Positions 8,464 to 15,720 of a stretch of DNA of 64,000 bases are shown in pieces. This DNA comes from a virus, in IMG/VR virus record IMGVR_UViG_3300032285_000892, positions 1 through 64,000 of that record. One strand, 5' to 3'. Each line of letters starts with the position of its first letter. Positions within the stretch are counted from its first letter, which is position 1. The notes under the pieces are model-generated. The model saw only the letters and a list, made by a program, of their open reading frames with translations, was not told where the DNA came from and made no database searches. The position numbers and the translations under genes were made by a program.

Positions 8464-9092
8464 TATATATCCGTGCCTCCCACTGGTTTAGTTGATTCTT
8501 TAATTGTAATACCTTCTCTAACCAGTTCAATGAATGGTTCAAAGCTACGTTGTGTGAGATATGTCAAACTGTTCTGCATGTATTTAAGCTTGTTATCATT
8601 GTTCTTTACAGAGTTCTCTTTCTTCTGCAATACATCAAACTCTAGCGCAGCGATTAGATCATCAGCTGTATATTCTCCTTCAGATAGAATAGCATTGAAC
8701 TTAAGTTTACAGTTCTCTATATCTCTACGTAGAGCTCTGGTACCTGAGAATGTTTTACCTGCATGCTTGAATGTATCAGTACCTGGAAAAGCTTTCCACC
8801 ATCTCTCAAAGTCTTCGGTAGCTGGTTTCTTCTTGATGATTTTCTTATCATCAGGCGCATCCTCTTTGAGAAACTTCAATACATTCTTACCTGTAAGGGT
8901 TAGTTTATTCTCTCCTGATACCAATCCTTTACGATACACGCCTTGACATATAATCTCCATCTTAGCATCGCCTTGGCATACATCCTTGATATCATGGCCT
9001 TCCTCCACCAATTTGAGGAGAAAGACCATGTCAAGAGTGAATCCAGATTTAAGAAGTTCTTTGAAATGATAGAGCGTTAATTTTATGTTCAT
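8463..9092 (-). CDS. putative replication protein (helicase loader or initiator-like)
   Basis: A 209-residue protein. The first 85 residues look like a winged-helix unit ending in LTLTGKNVLKFL. The middle carries FERWWKAFPGTD, reminiscent of the 'F..fW..yP' motif of phage replisome-organiser and DnaT-like proteins, followed by helical segments. It directly precedes the DnaB-type helicase gene (1-base junction), the common place for a loader. The first ATG lies inside the end of the preceding gene (44-base overlap); a later Met could also start it. Function is inferred from layout and position. Confidence 0.55.
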   Translation of the reverse strand: MNIKLTLYHFKELLKSGFTLDMVFLLKLVEEGHDIKDVCQGDAKMEIICQGVYRKGLVSGENKLTLTGKNVLKFLKEDAPDDKKIIKKKPATEDFERWWKAFPGTDTFKHAGKTFSGTRALRRDIENCKLKFNAILSEGEYTADDLIAALEFDVLQKKENSVKNNDNKLKYMQNSLTYLTQRSFEPFIELVREGITIKESTKPVGGTDI

Positions 9093-9327
9093 AATTTCTA
9101 ATTATTCTTCTATCTATTTTATCAATTAAACTTTCAGGAATACAAACGTTAATCTTAGCTTTTTCTTGTAGAGATTCTAACACTCTTAAATCAAGTTTAT
9201 CACTCATAAAAGCTTCAATTTGAGCGATACCTGGGTCATTTAGTGAGCGATAAAATAGCTCCTTCTCCTCTTGCAAATATACTAAATCTTTGTGAGCCTC
9301 GAGCTCATAGTCTTCGATATGTATCAT
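9049..9327 (-). CDS. hypothetical protein, 92 aa
   Basis: A 92-residue acidic, mostly helical protein (MIHIEDYELEAHKDLVYLQEEKELFY...) with no recognisable motif. It overlaps the 3' gene by 44 bases and shares a single base with the 5' gene. An internal CAAATATA on the plus strand, which reads TATATTTG on the minus strand, resembles the phage's promoter box but lacks a partner at the right distance. Unknown function. Confidence 0.6.
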   Translation of the reverse strand: MIHIEDYELEAHKDLVYLQEEKELFYRSLNDPGIAQIEAFMSDKLDLRVLESLQEKAKINVCIPESLIDKIDRRIIRNYEHKINALSFQRTS

Positions 9328-9533
9328 TATTCTTTATCATTATAATGTTCGTATTCTCTAAACTTTGGGTCCAAGGTGCGTCCTTCAGTATCCCAATACT
9401 TTTCACATTTATCCCCCTCACGAGGTGATTCAGCAAAGACAGATTGTCTAAACTGATTCCACGGTGCTGTGTGTCTGTAGCACCTAAACTTCACAGGACA
9501 TTGCATGTCCATACACATTGTTATATCAGCCAT
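9327..9533 (-). CDS. small four-Cys protein
   Basis: I place the start at the Met giving MADITMCMDMQCPVKFRCYR, because the longer start lies inside the preceding gene. The product has about 68 residues and four cysteines: C-x4-C-x5-C near the N-terminus and one more in GDKCEKYW. The pattern C-CP-CYR-TA, followed by an aromatic-containing FRQSVF segment, is familiar from small phage proteins of unknown function and could bind a metal. It belongs to the run of small early genes. Confidence 0.6.
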   Translation of the reverse strand: MADITMCMDMQCPVKFRCYRHTAPWNQFRQSVFAESPREGDKCEKYWDTEGRTLDPKFREYEHYNDKE

Positions 9534-9544
9534 TGTTTTGTTGT

Positions 9545-9778
9545 TTAGTAATTCCAATCTTCAGCATGATTATCTGGACTATTAATACTTTTTTCCCAAG
9601 CTTTGGCAAACCATTTAGAAAAACCTTTTTTTCTTTTCTCTTCCTTTTTTGCCTTTTTATCTTGTTCTTTAACTACCAACATAATCTCTCTTGTTAGTTC
9701 ACCTGCTGTTTTAGTTCCATCAAGATTCCAACGTATAATAGCTGCTTCTATAGCACTATATAATTCATCTTCAGTCAT
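9545..9778 (-). CDS. hypothetical small protein, about 77 aa
   Basis: The likely start is the internal Met giving MTEDELYSAIEAAI, which produces an 8-base overlap (ATGACTGA) with the stop of the preceding gene. The product has an N-terminal helical part, a Lys-rich stretch (KKAKKEEKRKK) and an aromatic end (WAEDWNY-like). The basic segment suggests nucleic-acid or membrane-surface contact. No family recognised. The longer start at 9844 is possible but less likely. Confidence 0.55.
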   Translation of the reverse strand: MTEDELYSAIEAAIIRWNLDGTKTAGELTREIMLVVKEQDKKAKKEEKRKKGFSKWFAKAWEKSINSPDNHAEDWNY

Positions 9779-10001
9779 TTTCTTTTTGTTTAAATAGTTC
9801 ACACATTCCGTGTTCTTTGTCAAAAAAAGTAGCAATTCTTTCATTTACAGAAAAAAATCCGATGCAAGCGTATCCCATTGTTTCACTCATCCTTCCCTTC
9901 CCTATATCTAAATTCATTGGGTGTTTCATTAAAGGTATATTGTATTCACATTTACAACAACATCCTTTAAATTTATCTATAACACAATCTTTATTGCTCA
10001 T
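9771..10001 (-). CDS. Cys-rich small protein, 76 aa
   Basis: A 76-residue protein with a CCCKC cluster (residues about 14-18), another Cys early and two more near YACIG and GMCELF, suggesting a zinc-binding knuckle. The middle contains several Met residues. It overlaps both neighbours in the small-gene operon. Function unknown. Confidence 0.6.
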   Translation of the reverse strand: MSNKDCVIDKFKGCCCKCEYNIPLMKHPMNLDIGKGRMSETMGYACIGFFSVNERIATFFDKEHGMCELFKQKEND

Positions 10002-10392
10002 TATCTTGTTGTTTAGCTATTTCTATTAATTTATCTATACAAGCATTCTCTGCTTCTTCGTAGGTTTTAAATGGAGTCCAACCATGAGCAGAATCAGGAG
10101 TTCCATATATCTCATACTCGTGATATGTACCTAACTCTGGTTCATGAATCCAACTTGATATATTAGCATACCATGCATACTTCTCCCTAAACCATCTAAA
10201 TACTTGGCTTTTAAATGGAGCTGTCACTTCTAAATCAGTACCATTAATATCAAAATAATTATCATCATTTTGCCAATAATAAATTCTTATCGTCAGGTTG
10301 TCTACTTTATACCAATGACAAAGACAATGTTCATCAAAACCTAATTCCTTCAAAGCTAATGCTTGTTCGTATGTTACAAATTCTTTAGTCAT
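9991..10392 (-). CDS. conserved phage hypothetical protein
   Basis: The start is placed at MTKEFVTYEQALALKELGF, giving about 133 residues and an 8-base overlap with the stop of the preceding gene. The sequence TYEQALALKELGFDE, then APFKSQVFRWFREKY and a C-terminal YEEAENACIDKLIEIA helix, matches a small family I remember from many Bacteroidota phages and prophages, with no known function. It is soluble, with conserved Trp and Phe residues. Confidence 0.65.
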   Translation of the reverse strand: MTKEFVTYEQALALKELGFDEHCLCHWYKVDNLTIRIYYWQNDDNYFDINGTDLEVTAPFKSQVFRWFREKYAWYANISSWIHEPELGTYHEYEIYGTPDSAHGWTPFKTYEEAENACIDKLIEIAKQQDNEQ

Positions 10393-10576
10393 TGTCTTTT
10401 TGTTTATACTTTGGTATTTTAATCCAACCAAAAACCTGTCTTATTGTATTGTTATCAAATAACCAATTACTACCATCCCAATGACCTAATTGCACTCCCA
10501 TCATATAAGGACCTAGATAACAAATGTATAATCCCTCATTTTCAGGATCTTCAGTATTCCATGTTAGTTCTTCCAT
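10385..10576 (-). CDS. small Trp-rich protein, DUF551-like
   Basis: A 63-residue protein with the pattern LYICYLGPYMMGVQLGHWDG, W at intervals, and a GWIKIP end. This resembles the small DUF551-like phage proteins ('P.eg.Yvv.y ... W.g..W ... W..iP'). Function unknown. It lies 1 base from the preceding gene in the operon. Confidence 0.5.
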   Translation of the reverse strand: MEELTWNTEDPENEGLYICYLGPYMMGVQLGHWDGSNWLFDNNTIRQVFGWIKIPKYKQKDND

Positions 10577-10577
10577 G

Positions 10578-11129
10578 TTATTCAGCAGCTATACCAAACA
10601 ATATGTACACACCTTCTCTCTCTTGTGTAGACTTCTTGTATTTGATACAAGCTACATTAGGATCTTGATTGAGAAGAAACTTCTCCATGCGTACAAATGT
10701 GGTGTTCTGTGTCTTCTCTGTGTGCTCACGAGCAAACTTAACAGCATCAGTCTTGGTCTTGAATGACTTCAATTGTCTATCCTCCCATCCTGTGTACACA
10801 TTGTATCTAAGCTCCCATTTACTGGTACCTTTAACAACTGTGTGCTCAACAACAGACTTGATCTTGTTGTTGTTCTTGATAGGCGCTACATCTTCAATAG
10901 CATAACAATCACGCTTACGTGCGTTCTCTATCACGTCATCAAGAAACTGACGTCTCTCTTTCTTACTATCACGAAACTTCTTAGTTACATCAATACAACT
11001 AACTGTTGTACTGATTGTACCATTGTAGGCATCATTGCCATGTTCTGCAATTGCTTCTTCTACAGCACTTGTGTATGCCTCATTGACATTTGATCCTCTT
11101 GATCTAATAATAAAAACTTGTCCTCCCAT
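10578..11129 (-). CDS. hypothetical protein, about 183 aa
   Basis: The start is placed at the Met of MGGQVFIIRSRG. An upstream in-frame Met at 11156 lies inside the T-tract of the terminator at 11155-11181 and is unlikely. The product has an N-terminal region with alternating charged residues, a basic cluster (KKFRDSKKERRQFLDD), and a C-terminal repeat-like part with KWELRYNVYTGWEDRQLKSF, resembling small DUF-type phage domains. No membrane segment. Function unknown. As the gene follows a terminator, it needs its own promoter or depends on readthrough. Confidence 0.65.
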   Translation of the reverse strand: MGGQVFIIRSRGSNVNEAYTSAVEEAIAEHGNDAYNGTISTTVSCIDVTKKFRDSKKERRQFLDDVIENARKRDCYAIEDVAPIKNNNKIKSVVEHTVVKGTSKWELRYNVYTGWEDRQLKSFKTKTDAVKFAREHTEKTQNTTFVRMEKFLLNQDPNVACIKYKKSTQEREGVYILFGIAAE

Positions 11130-11154
11130 TGTTTTATGGTTTAAATTGTGAAAC

Positions 11155-11181
11155 AAAAAAGCCCCAGATTTCTCTGAGGCT
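11155..11181 (-). terminator. rho-independent terminator
   Basis: On the minus strand a 9-bp stem (one G-T pair) closes on a GAAA tetraloop and is followed immediately by six T. It lies 22 bases behind the 64-residue gene 11204-11398 and is a textbook intrinsic terminator for that transcript. Confidence 0.9.
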
Positions 11182-11203
11182 TGTACTAAAATTTAGCTTA
11201 TAA

Positions 11204-11398
11204 TTAAGCTAATGTCTGAAGAGTTTCGTTGAAACCAACGATTGGAATGGTAGTTCCATCTTCAAACTCACAAGTTCCTTCATTTGATTCTGCTTGTGCA
11301 CCAGAAGTTTGAGATAATACCTTGATTGAATCTTGATCCAACCAACTAAATGTAAACCCACCTTCATTTACTGTTGTAATTTTTACGAAATGTGACAT
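11204..11398 (-). CDS. small protein of a single-gene transcription unit, 64 aa
   Basis: A 64-residue beta-rich protein (MSHFVKITTVNEGGFTFSW...) with one Cys and no membrane segment or known motif. It is unusual in context: a TATATTTG promoter box lies about 50 bases upstream (11447-11454) and a strong terminator directly downstream, so it appears to be transcribed alone within an otherwise polycistronic region. That suggests high or separately timed expression, as for an early host-takeover or inhibitor peptide. Function is unknown. Confidence 0.7.
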   Translation of the reverse strand: MSHFVKITTVNEGGFTFSWLDQDSIKVLSQTSGAQAESNEGTCEFEDGTTIPIVGFNETLQTLA

Positions 11399-11446
11399 AA
11401 GAGCCTTTGTTCAGATACCTGTTCCCATGTTTAGATTGATAATACA

Positions 11447-11454
11447 CAAATATA
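11447..11454 (-). promoter_or_regulatory. probable -7 box TATATTTG
   Basis: Read on the minus strand the bases give TATATTTG, identical to the -7 element (TAnnTTTG) of Bacteroidota promoters and to the boxes at 20783 and 56238. A clear TTG at the expected 19-base distance is missing (TAG is found), so the -33 element is weak. It points at the 64-residue gene. Confidence 0.5.
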
Positions 11455-11462
11455 TGCAATTA

Positions 11463-11873
11463 TCAATAATATCCTATAAAGAACTTTTTAACTTTCTGCC
11501 AAAATGTAGGCTGTTGATCCTTAAGAATATACGCATCAGGTGGTATTGTTGTATGAATGTGCGTTGTTTCTCTTGCATCAACATCCCAGAAATACTCTTC
11601 CTCAACCATATCAGGATTATACTCACGTAGTCCTAGATTAAGCTCAAACATACCCATGATTAGTTCAGCTTTTCTACGATTACATTTGAATGTCTTCTGT
11701 ATAAGTTTAAGAGCATCCTTACGCCAAGCTATTGTTTGTGCTGTAGTCAATGTATACACTCTCCAGAATTCTGGTGTGTTCACTGCGTCCTCATATGTTA
11801 ATCCTATGAGTTCCATTTGCATAGAGACCAACTTCCTGTTGATCTCTTCACGTTGTTTCTCTGTACCTGCCAT
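11463..11873 (-). CDS. hypothetical protein, 136 aa
   Basis: A 136-residue mostly helical protein: KQREEINRKLVSMQMELIGL, a TAQTIAWRKDALKLIQKTF segment, and a C-terminal WQKVKKFFIGYY that is basic and aromatic and could touch membrane. No recognised domain. It lies just behind the coiled-coil gene and near the polymerase gene. A role in replication is position-based only. Confidence 0.65.
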   Translation of the reverse strand: MAGTEKQREEINRKLVSMQMELIGLTYEDAVNTPEFWRVYTLTTAQTIAWRKDALKLIQKTFKCNRRKAELIMGMFELNLGLREYNPDMVEEEYFWDVDARETTHIHTTIPPDAYILKDQQPTFWQKVKKFFIGYY

Positions 11874-11874
11874 A

Positions 11875-12243
11875 TTATTTTAATAGTTTATGCCACCATT
11901 TAGTGACAGCTTTTATAGGTGCTTGTACTGTAGATAATAAACGTAACTGTTCTTCTAACTCTTGAATACGTTTTTTATATTCTAATTCAAGCTCTGCATT
12001 TCGTTTCTCAACTCCATCTAAATGTATTTGCATTTTACTAAGTAATTCATCTTTTTCAACTATTGAACCACTCATTTGATGTACTCCAGGGCTACGTAAA
12101 TAACCTCTAGAATCACGATCTGCTAAAGTTAAATAAACCATCTTTTCTTGTTTCAGGTCATCAAACTGATTTTTATACAACTCATTCTCTATTGACATCA
12201 TTTGATAATCTTCATATGACATCGTAATTGTTTTCTTTCCCAT
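11875..12243 (-). CDS. coiled-coil protein, 122 aa
   Basis: A 122-residue protein with a heptad-rich coiled coil over about residues 65-105 (KDELLSKMQIHLDGVEKRN then LEEQLRLL) and a C-terminal amphipathic segment VTKWWHKLLK. The N-terminus is acidic with several Met. It lies 1 base downstream of the polymerase gene and may form a dimeric scaffold for replication proteins; I do not recognise it. Confidence 0.6.
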   Translation of the reverse strand: MGKKTITMSYEDYQMMSIENELYKNQFDDLKQEKMVYLTLADRDSRGYLRSPGVHQMSGSIVEKDELLSKMQIHLDGVEKRNAELELEYKKRIQELEEQLRLLSTVQAPIKAVTKWWHKLLK

Positions 12244-12244
12244 G

Positions 12245-14194
12245 TTAGAATAAACTTAATTGATTAGGAATTACAACTGGTCGTTTCTTACCATTATAAC
12301 TAATCTTGTTAATAATACGTTCTGCTCTCTCTATATAATAAGAATGATTAATATTATCTAGAGGATGATCTTTTGTAAGATGATTACATACAGTCATTAC
12401 CCATTCACCTGCCTCTACTTGTGATACAGATGCAGCGCCAGACATAGAATCTTCCTTCTTAACCTTTAAGAGCTTCTCTCCTGTGTTTGAGACATAGTAT
12501 CTAATAAGTTTGTTATACTTTGTAACATTCCCATTAGCTCTTCCCTCGAAATGAAAGTCACGTGTAGCTCTCTGACGCATAGCAAAATCATAGATATTTC
12601 TATGATTGAATATAGTATCAGAAACAGGTACATCATTAATGAAATACTGCTCAAGAGCAATAGGGATAATCCTACCAGACTTATTCTTATGCAACTCAAA
12701 ATCAGTAAGGAAATCGCCTTTCTTCTTGACGTCTCCGTTAGTCTTAATCGCAAGGTAATCATTAACAGTCGAGAAGATAATCTTTGCGTAGTCGGTTCGT
12801 TCGAGTTCATATTCTGTTAGTGTGCTCCACCATTTATTGATTATGTCCATTTGTTCTAAATGAGTTTTCTTTATTCTAATGGTGACACCATCAGTGTTAG
12901 CAGAGATGACATGAATACCTGCTAGCTCATACGCTTCAATAAGCATAAGCAAACTAAGCTCACCAGTGATAGTAGTAAACATAGTAAGCTGTCTGTCATA
13001 GATCCAGTTCTGCATATCAGACGACTTACCGTATACGGAATTAACAGAAAGCTTAAGAGCGTCAACAATACCTGCAATGCGTTTGTCTTTCTTAGCTTGA
13101 GGCTTAAGTTCAAGACGCCTCTCAAACATACGCTTATAGCCAATAAGAAAACCCTTACTAAGATGTGCAGGATATTTACCATTATTGATAATAATAGCAG
13201 GATAATAACTAGAAACATCCCAATCAATAATCTCATACTCTCCATCAGCCTCAAATACTTCAGGTTTGTTCTCCGTGTGAAGGCCACCTTTAGCAAACGT
13301 ATAAGTGTTGCCATAAAATATTATACTCTCTTTAAAATCATCATTTAATCCTAATACCAATTTCTTCATTCTCTTGAGAAACTCTTGTAACTGTGGCGTT
13401 GTAAAACTTACATATGTGCCTATACACTGTTTCACTTTAATCTCCTTACGAAAGAATCCTTTCTTTGGTAGATTTTCATACGTTGTCTTTGTCTGCTCAC
13501 AATAATACTTCTTGATCATCTCATCACCAATCTTACTATCTGAATAGTTAAGACACGGAATGTTAAACTCTTCCTGGATGTCAAGCCTCAATTGTATTTG
13601 ATCTTTACCTTTGTATAGAGGATGACTAGTATTACCTCTAGTCACCTTATAGAATTCATATGTTGCAAAGACATCATTACGACAATATCCTCTAGTGATT
13701 TCTATTTCTTCAAGAGTCATATCAGTTTTAGTATGGTGTATGGGCATCTCTTCGATGTTTTCCAAATCCATTTCAAACTCTAGCCTCTTTAAGCTCACCA
13801 TCCTATTCTTATTGTCATAATGATTGACCTTAAACAAATCAATCTGCTTCATAGTCAAATCATTTTCTCTATACTCTGGAAACACATCAAAGTTAGCATC
13901 ATGTATAACATCTTGAGCCTTCTGTGCTATCTTAGCACATATCTCTAGTCCTGTTAAATCATGCCAATGTTCACAATTACGTAGTATCCACTCAACCACC
14001 TGACTGTCAAATCGTAGATTATTATAGCCCACCCAATAATAATCAGGATGGTCTTCTATGAATTTACTCAATGCGTCAAGATTGTTGTGCCACCCACTCA
14101 CCATGAATTCATGTTGTTCATGTAATTCAGGATCGAGTATATTAATGAGAAACAACTCTTGCATTGTTTCAATGTCATAGATTAATACTTTCAT
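12245..14194 (-). CDS. family-B DNA polymerase
   Basis: A 649-residue family-B DNA polymerase with proofreading and polymerase domains. The exonuclease carries YDIET (D7, E9), NNLRFDS and YCRNDVFATYEF as ExoI-III. The polymerase carries motif A DVSSYYP (D326), motif B KLSVNSVYG (K381 to G389) and motif C SANTDGV (D435). The short length and motif C form (NTDG in place of YGDTDS) match the compact viral PolB group found in many crAss-like phages. It should be the replicative enzyme, working with the helicases, primase and SSB-like protein downstream. Its start overlaps the stop of a 30-residue membrane peptide gene (ATGA). Confidence 0.92.
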   Translation of the reverse strand: MKVLIYDIETMQELFLINILDPELHEQHEFMVSGWHNNLDALSKFIEDHPDYYWVGYNNLRFDSQVVEWILRNCEHWHDLTGLEICAKIAQKAQDVIHDANFDVFPEYRENDLTMKQIDLFKVNHYDNKNRMVSLKRLEFEMDLENIEEMPIHHTKTDMTLEEIEITRGYCRNDVFATYEFYKVTRGNTSHPLYKGKDQIQLRLDIQEEFNIPCLNYSDSKIGDEMIKKYYCEQTKTTYENLPKKGFFRKEIKVKQCIGTYVSFTTPQLQEFLKRMKKLVLGLNDDFKESIIFYGNTYTFAKGGLHTENKPEVFEADGEYEIIDWDVSSYYPAIIINNGKYPAHLSKGFLIGYKRMFERRLELKPQAKKDKRIAGIVDALKLSVNSVYGKSSDMQNWIYDRQLTMFTTITGELSLLMLIEAYELAGIHVISANTDGVTIRIKKTHLEQMDIINKWWSTLTEYELERTDYAKIIFSTVNDYLAIKTNGDVKKKGDFLTDFELHKNKSGRIIPIALEQYFINDVPVSDTIFNHRNIYDFAMRQRATRDFHFEGRANGNVTKYNKLIRYYVSNTGEKLLKVKKEDSMSGAASVSQVEAGEWVMTVCNHLTKDHPLDNINHSYYIERAERIINKISYNGKKRPVVIPNQLSLF

Positions 14195-14283
14195 TTCTTT
14201 GTTGTTTTATCAATAAACCAACCAGCTATCTTTAATACAATAACTACAACATTAAAGACCATGTCTTCCAATTTGCCTTTCAT
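14191..14283 (-). CDS. tiny membrane peptide, 30 aa
   Basis: A 30-codon gene, MKGKLEDMVFNVVVIVLKI then AGWFIDKTTKK, with one transmembrane helix flanked by charged residues. Both ends are ATGA overlaps: with the PolB start at 14194 and with the stop of the 57-residue gene at 14280-14283. This coupling argues that it is translated. Small single-pass peptides of this kind occur in phages as lysis, exclusion or host-takeover factors, but nothing here decides which. Confidence 0.5.
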   Translation of the reverse strand: MKGKLEDMVFNVVVIVLKIAGWFIDKTTKK

Positions 14284-14453
14284 TGTTCAAGTGCTGTTCT
14301 AGGTTTATTAGTTCTAATCTCTTTCAATCCCCATTTTTCAAGGTATTGTCTTTTCTGACGCATATGCTCAATATTTAGTTCTCTATCTACTGATGCAAAT
14401 ACATTAATGATACCTCTAATGGTATCTTGCGTTTCTATTTCTGGTGCTTTCAT
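14280..14453 (-). CDS. small protein, 57 aa
   Basis: A 57-residue basic, helical protein (MKAPEIETQDTIRGIINVF then HMRQKRQYLEKWGLKEI). It overlaps its upstream and downstream neighbours by ATGA, part of a chain of four coupled starts leading into PolB. No family recognised. Confidence 0.55.
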   Translation of the reverse strand: MKAPEIETQDTIRGIINVFASVDRELNIEHMRQKRQYLEKWGLKEIRTNKPRTALEQ

Positions 14454-14527
14454 AGTTTATTTATTAAAGCAGCCATCATTACGATGACTGCTGTTATTAA
14501 AATATACAATATTGGATGCTTACTCAT
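14450..14527 (-). CDS. tiny membrane peptide, 25 aa
   Basis: A 25-codon gene, MSKHPILYILITAVIVMMAA then LINKL, almost entirely one transmembrane helix. It starts directly behind the 91-residue gene (stop at 14529) and its stop overlaps the next start (ATGA at 14450-14453). Coding is supported by the coupling pattern only. Confidence 0.45.
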   Translation of the reverse strand: MSKHPILYILITAVIVMMAALINKL

Positions 14528-14528
14528 T

Positions 14529-14804
14529 TTAATTATCGTCTCCATCATAACCATCAGCCATTATGTCAATACCTTCCATTAATTCATCATTAGTTACCCA
14601 ATCAGGGATAGGTGTACCCTTAGCTACAGGTTTATCATTAAGTGCTATTAATGTAGCATTATCGATATCTAGTTCTTCGTAAGGTGGATTATGATAATCA
14701 CCATGGTCATATGAAAAGATCCAATCAACTTTAACTTCACACCATTCATCCTCATCTGTAGGATGATAACATGTGATGTATGAACGTCCTGATATCTGTG
14801 TCAT
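14529..14804 (-). CDS. acidic hypothetical protein, 91 aa
   Basis: A 91-residue acidic protein (pI clearly low; many Asp and Glu) with an N-terminal beta part, ISGRSYITCYHPTDEDEW and CEVKVDWIFSYDHGDYHNP, resembling small phage proteins described only as hypothetical. The C-terminus is IDIMADGYDGDDN. High negative charge could mimic DNA or bind basic host proteins, but that is speculation. Confidence 0.65.
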   Translation of the reverse strand: MTQISGRSYITCYHPTDEDEWCEVKVDWIFSYDHGDYHNPPYEELDIDNATLIALNDKPVAKGTPIPDWVTNDELMEGIDIMADGYDGDDN

Positions 14805-14805
14805 A

Positions 14806-15000
14806 TTAGAATATATTAATGTTAAACAATTTACCTGCTCTGGTTTGATGATAATGATAATTCACTCGTAAGTTACGCCTTGTTCTTGCTAATGTCTTAG
14901 TGTGCTTTTGTTTAGCATTAAGACTTGTAGGACAATTTGTTTTACGTGCACATGATGACAACACTCCCGTTATCATCATTACTAAAATTAATTGCTTCAT
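14806..15000 (-). CDS. small lipoprotein, 64 aa
   Basis: The N-terminus is a lipoprotein signal: KQ, a hydrophobic stretch, then lipobox LSSC with the acylated Cys at residue 17. The mature part is short and very basic (KTNCPTSLNAKQKHTKTLARTRR). It overlaps the neighbouring lipoprotein gene by 4 bases. With the next two genes it forms a membrane/lipoprotein cassette that could be spanin-like or a superinfection exclusion unit; no motif decides. Confidence 0.6.
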   Translation of the reverse strand: MKQLILVMMITGVLSSCARKTNCPTSLNAKQKHTKTLARTRRNLRVNYHYHQTRAGKLFNINIF

Positions 15001-15206
15001 TTGCTGTATATGTATGATAATATTCCTCCTTTATTCCAACATGGATTACCTGTAGTAGAACCAGTTTGTTTAATTAGATTTTCATCCCAAACTATTTTTG
15101 TTCCATCTTTACATGTACATCCAATCTTGATTTTTAATGGAACAATATTTTGTTCCACTTCGCAACTCATCAGTCCACATGCAAGTATAAAGATTAACTT
15201 TTTCAT
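14997..15206 (-). CDS. small Cys-containing lipoprotein, 69 aa
   Basis: Begins MKKLIFILACGLMSCEVEQ: a clear lipoprotein signal with lipobox LMSC and mature Cys15. The mature domain has two further cysteines (CTCKDGTK) and a third in NPCWNKGG. It is the middle gene of a TM protein/lipoprotein/lipoprotein trio with 4-base overlaps on both sides. An o-spanin-like or exclusion role is possible; unproven. Confidence 0.6.
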   Translation of the reverse strand: MKKLIFILACGLMSCEVEQNIVPLKIKIGCTCKDGTKIVWDENLIKQTGSTTGNPCWNKGGILSYIYSK

Positions 15207-15490
15207 TTTACACGTTCTTTATCAACATAATGAATACCCCAATCATCTGTGCGCTCACTGACAGTCTGCTCATCATAGTCTTCTGTACCTGTTGTATCAC
15301 CAAGAGGCATAGAGAAGCGTTGAAACTTCTCATATGCCACAAGGTTAACCGATTTATCTTTCATAGGACGAAGGATATATCCATATACACAACACGCAAC
15401 AATGATTATGATGCAGAATACAATGATAGCAGCTTCAATCTTACGCTTCAAGCGTTCGATGAGCTTATCCATCTTCTGATCAGGATACAT
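15203..15490 (-). CDS. single-pass membrane protein, 95 aa
   Basis: A 95-residue protein with a basic N-terminus (DKLIERLKRKIEAA), one strong transmembrane helix around residues 22-42 (IIVFCIIIIVACCVYGYIL) and an acidic exposed C-terminal domain (TEDYDEQTVSERTDD). The basic-in, acidic-out arrangement suggests an N-in/C-out topology. It is followed by two lipoprotein genes with overlapping starts. The order resembles i-spanin/o-spanin pairs, but the exposed part has no coiled coil, so the analogy is weak. Confidence 0.65.
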   Translation of the reverse strand: MYPDQKMDKLIERLKRKIEAAIIVFCIIIIVACCVYGYILRPMKDKSVNLVAYEKFQRFSMPLGDTTGTEDYDEQTVSERTDDWGIHYVDKERVK

Positions 15491-15708
15491 TAGTCTAATA
15501 AATTAGAGATAAATGTACGCCCTACTACATCTTCAGGATTCTTACGAGCACGTTCAAATGCTACTGCAATCTCCACCTCTGTAAATAGATATGAAGCATA
15601 GTTAGTGCTGTTCTTTAATACTACAGCATAATATTCATTATTAGCTGTTTTCTTCTTGTTCTGGTTCTTAATATGAACAAGATTACCTACACGAGTTTTT
15701 ACTGACAT
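15490..15708 (-). CDS. hypothetical protein, 72 aa
   Basis: A 72-residue basic protein beginning MSVKTRVGNLVHIKNQNKKK, with a YYAVVLKNSTNYASYLFTEVE middle typical of a small beta-barrel. I do not recognise it. It shares one base with the next gene and begins the small membrane cassette. Confidence 0.6.
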   Translation of the reverse strand: MSVKTRVGNLVHIKNQNKKKTANNEYYAVVLKNSTNYASYLFTEVEIAVAFERARKNPEDVVGRTFISNLLD

Positions 15709-15720
15709 ATAATTATTGGT

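Noticed and set aside
9279-9286. CAAATATA (TATATTTG on the minus strand) as a promoter
   Set aside because: It lies inside a coding gene and has no TTG at 19-21 bases.
12466-13314. Antisense and alternate-frame frames inside the PolB gene
   Set aside because: PolB motifs occupy the main frame across the region; the other frames have no family likeness.
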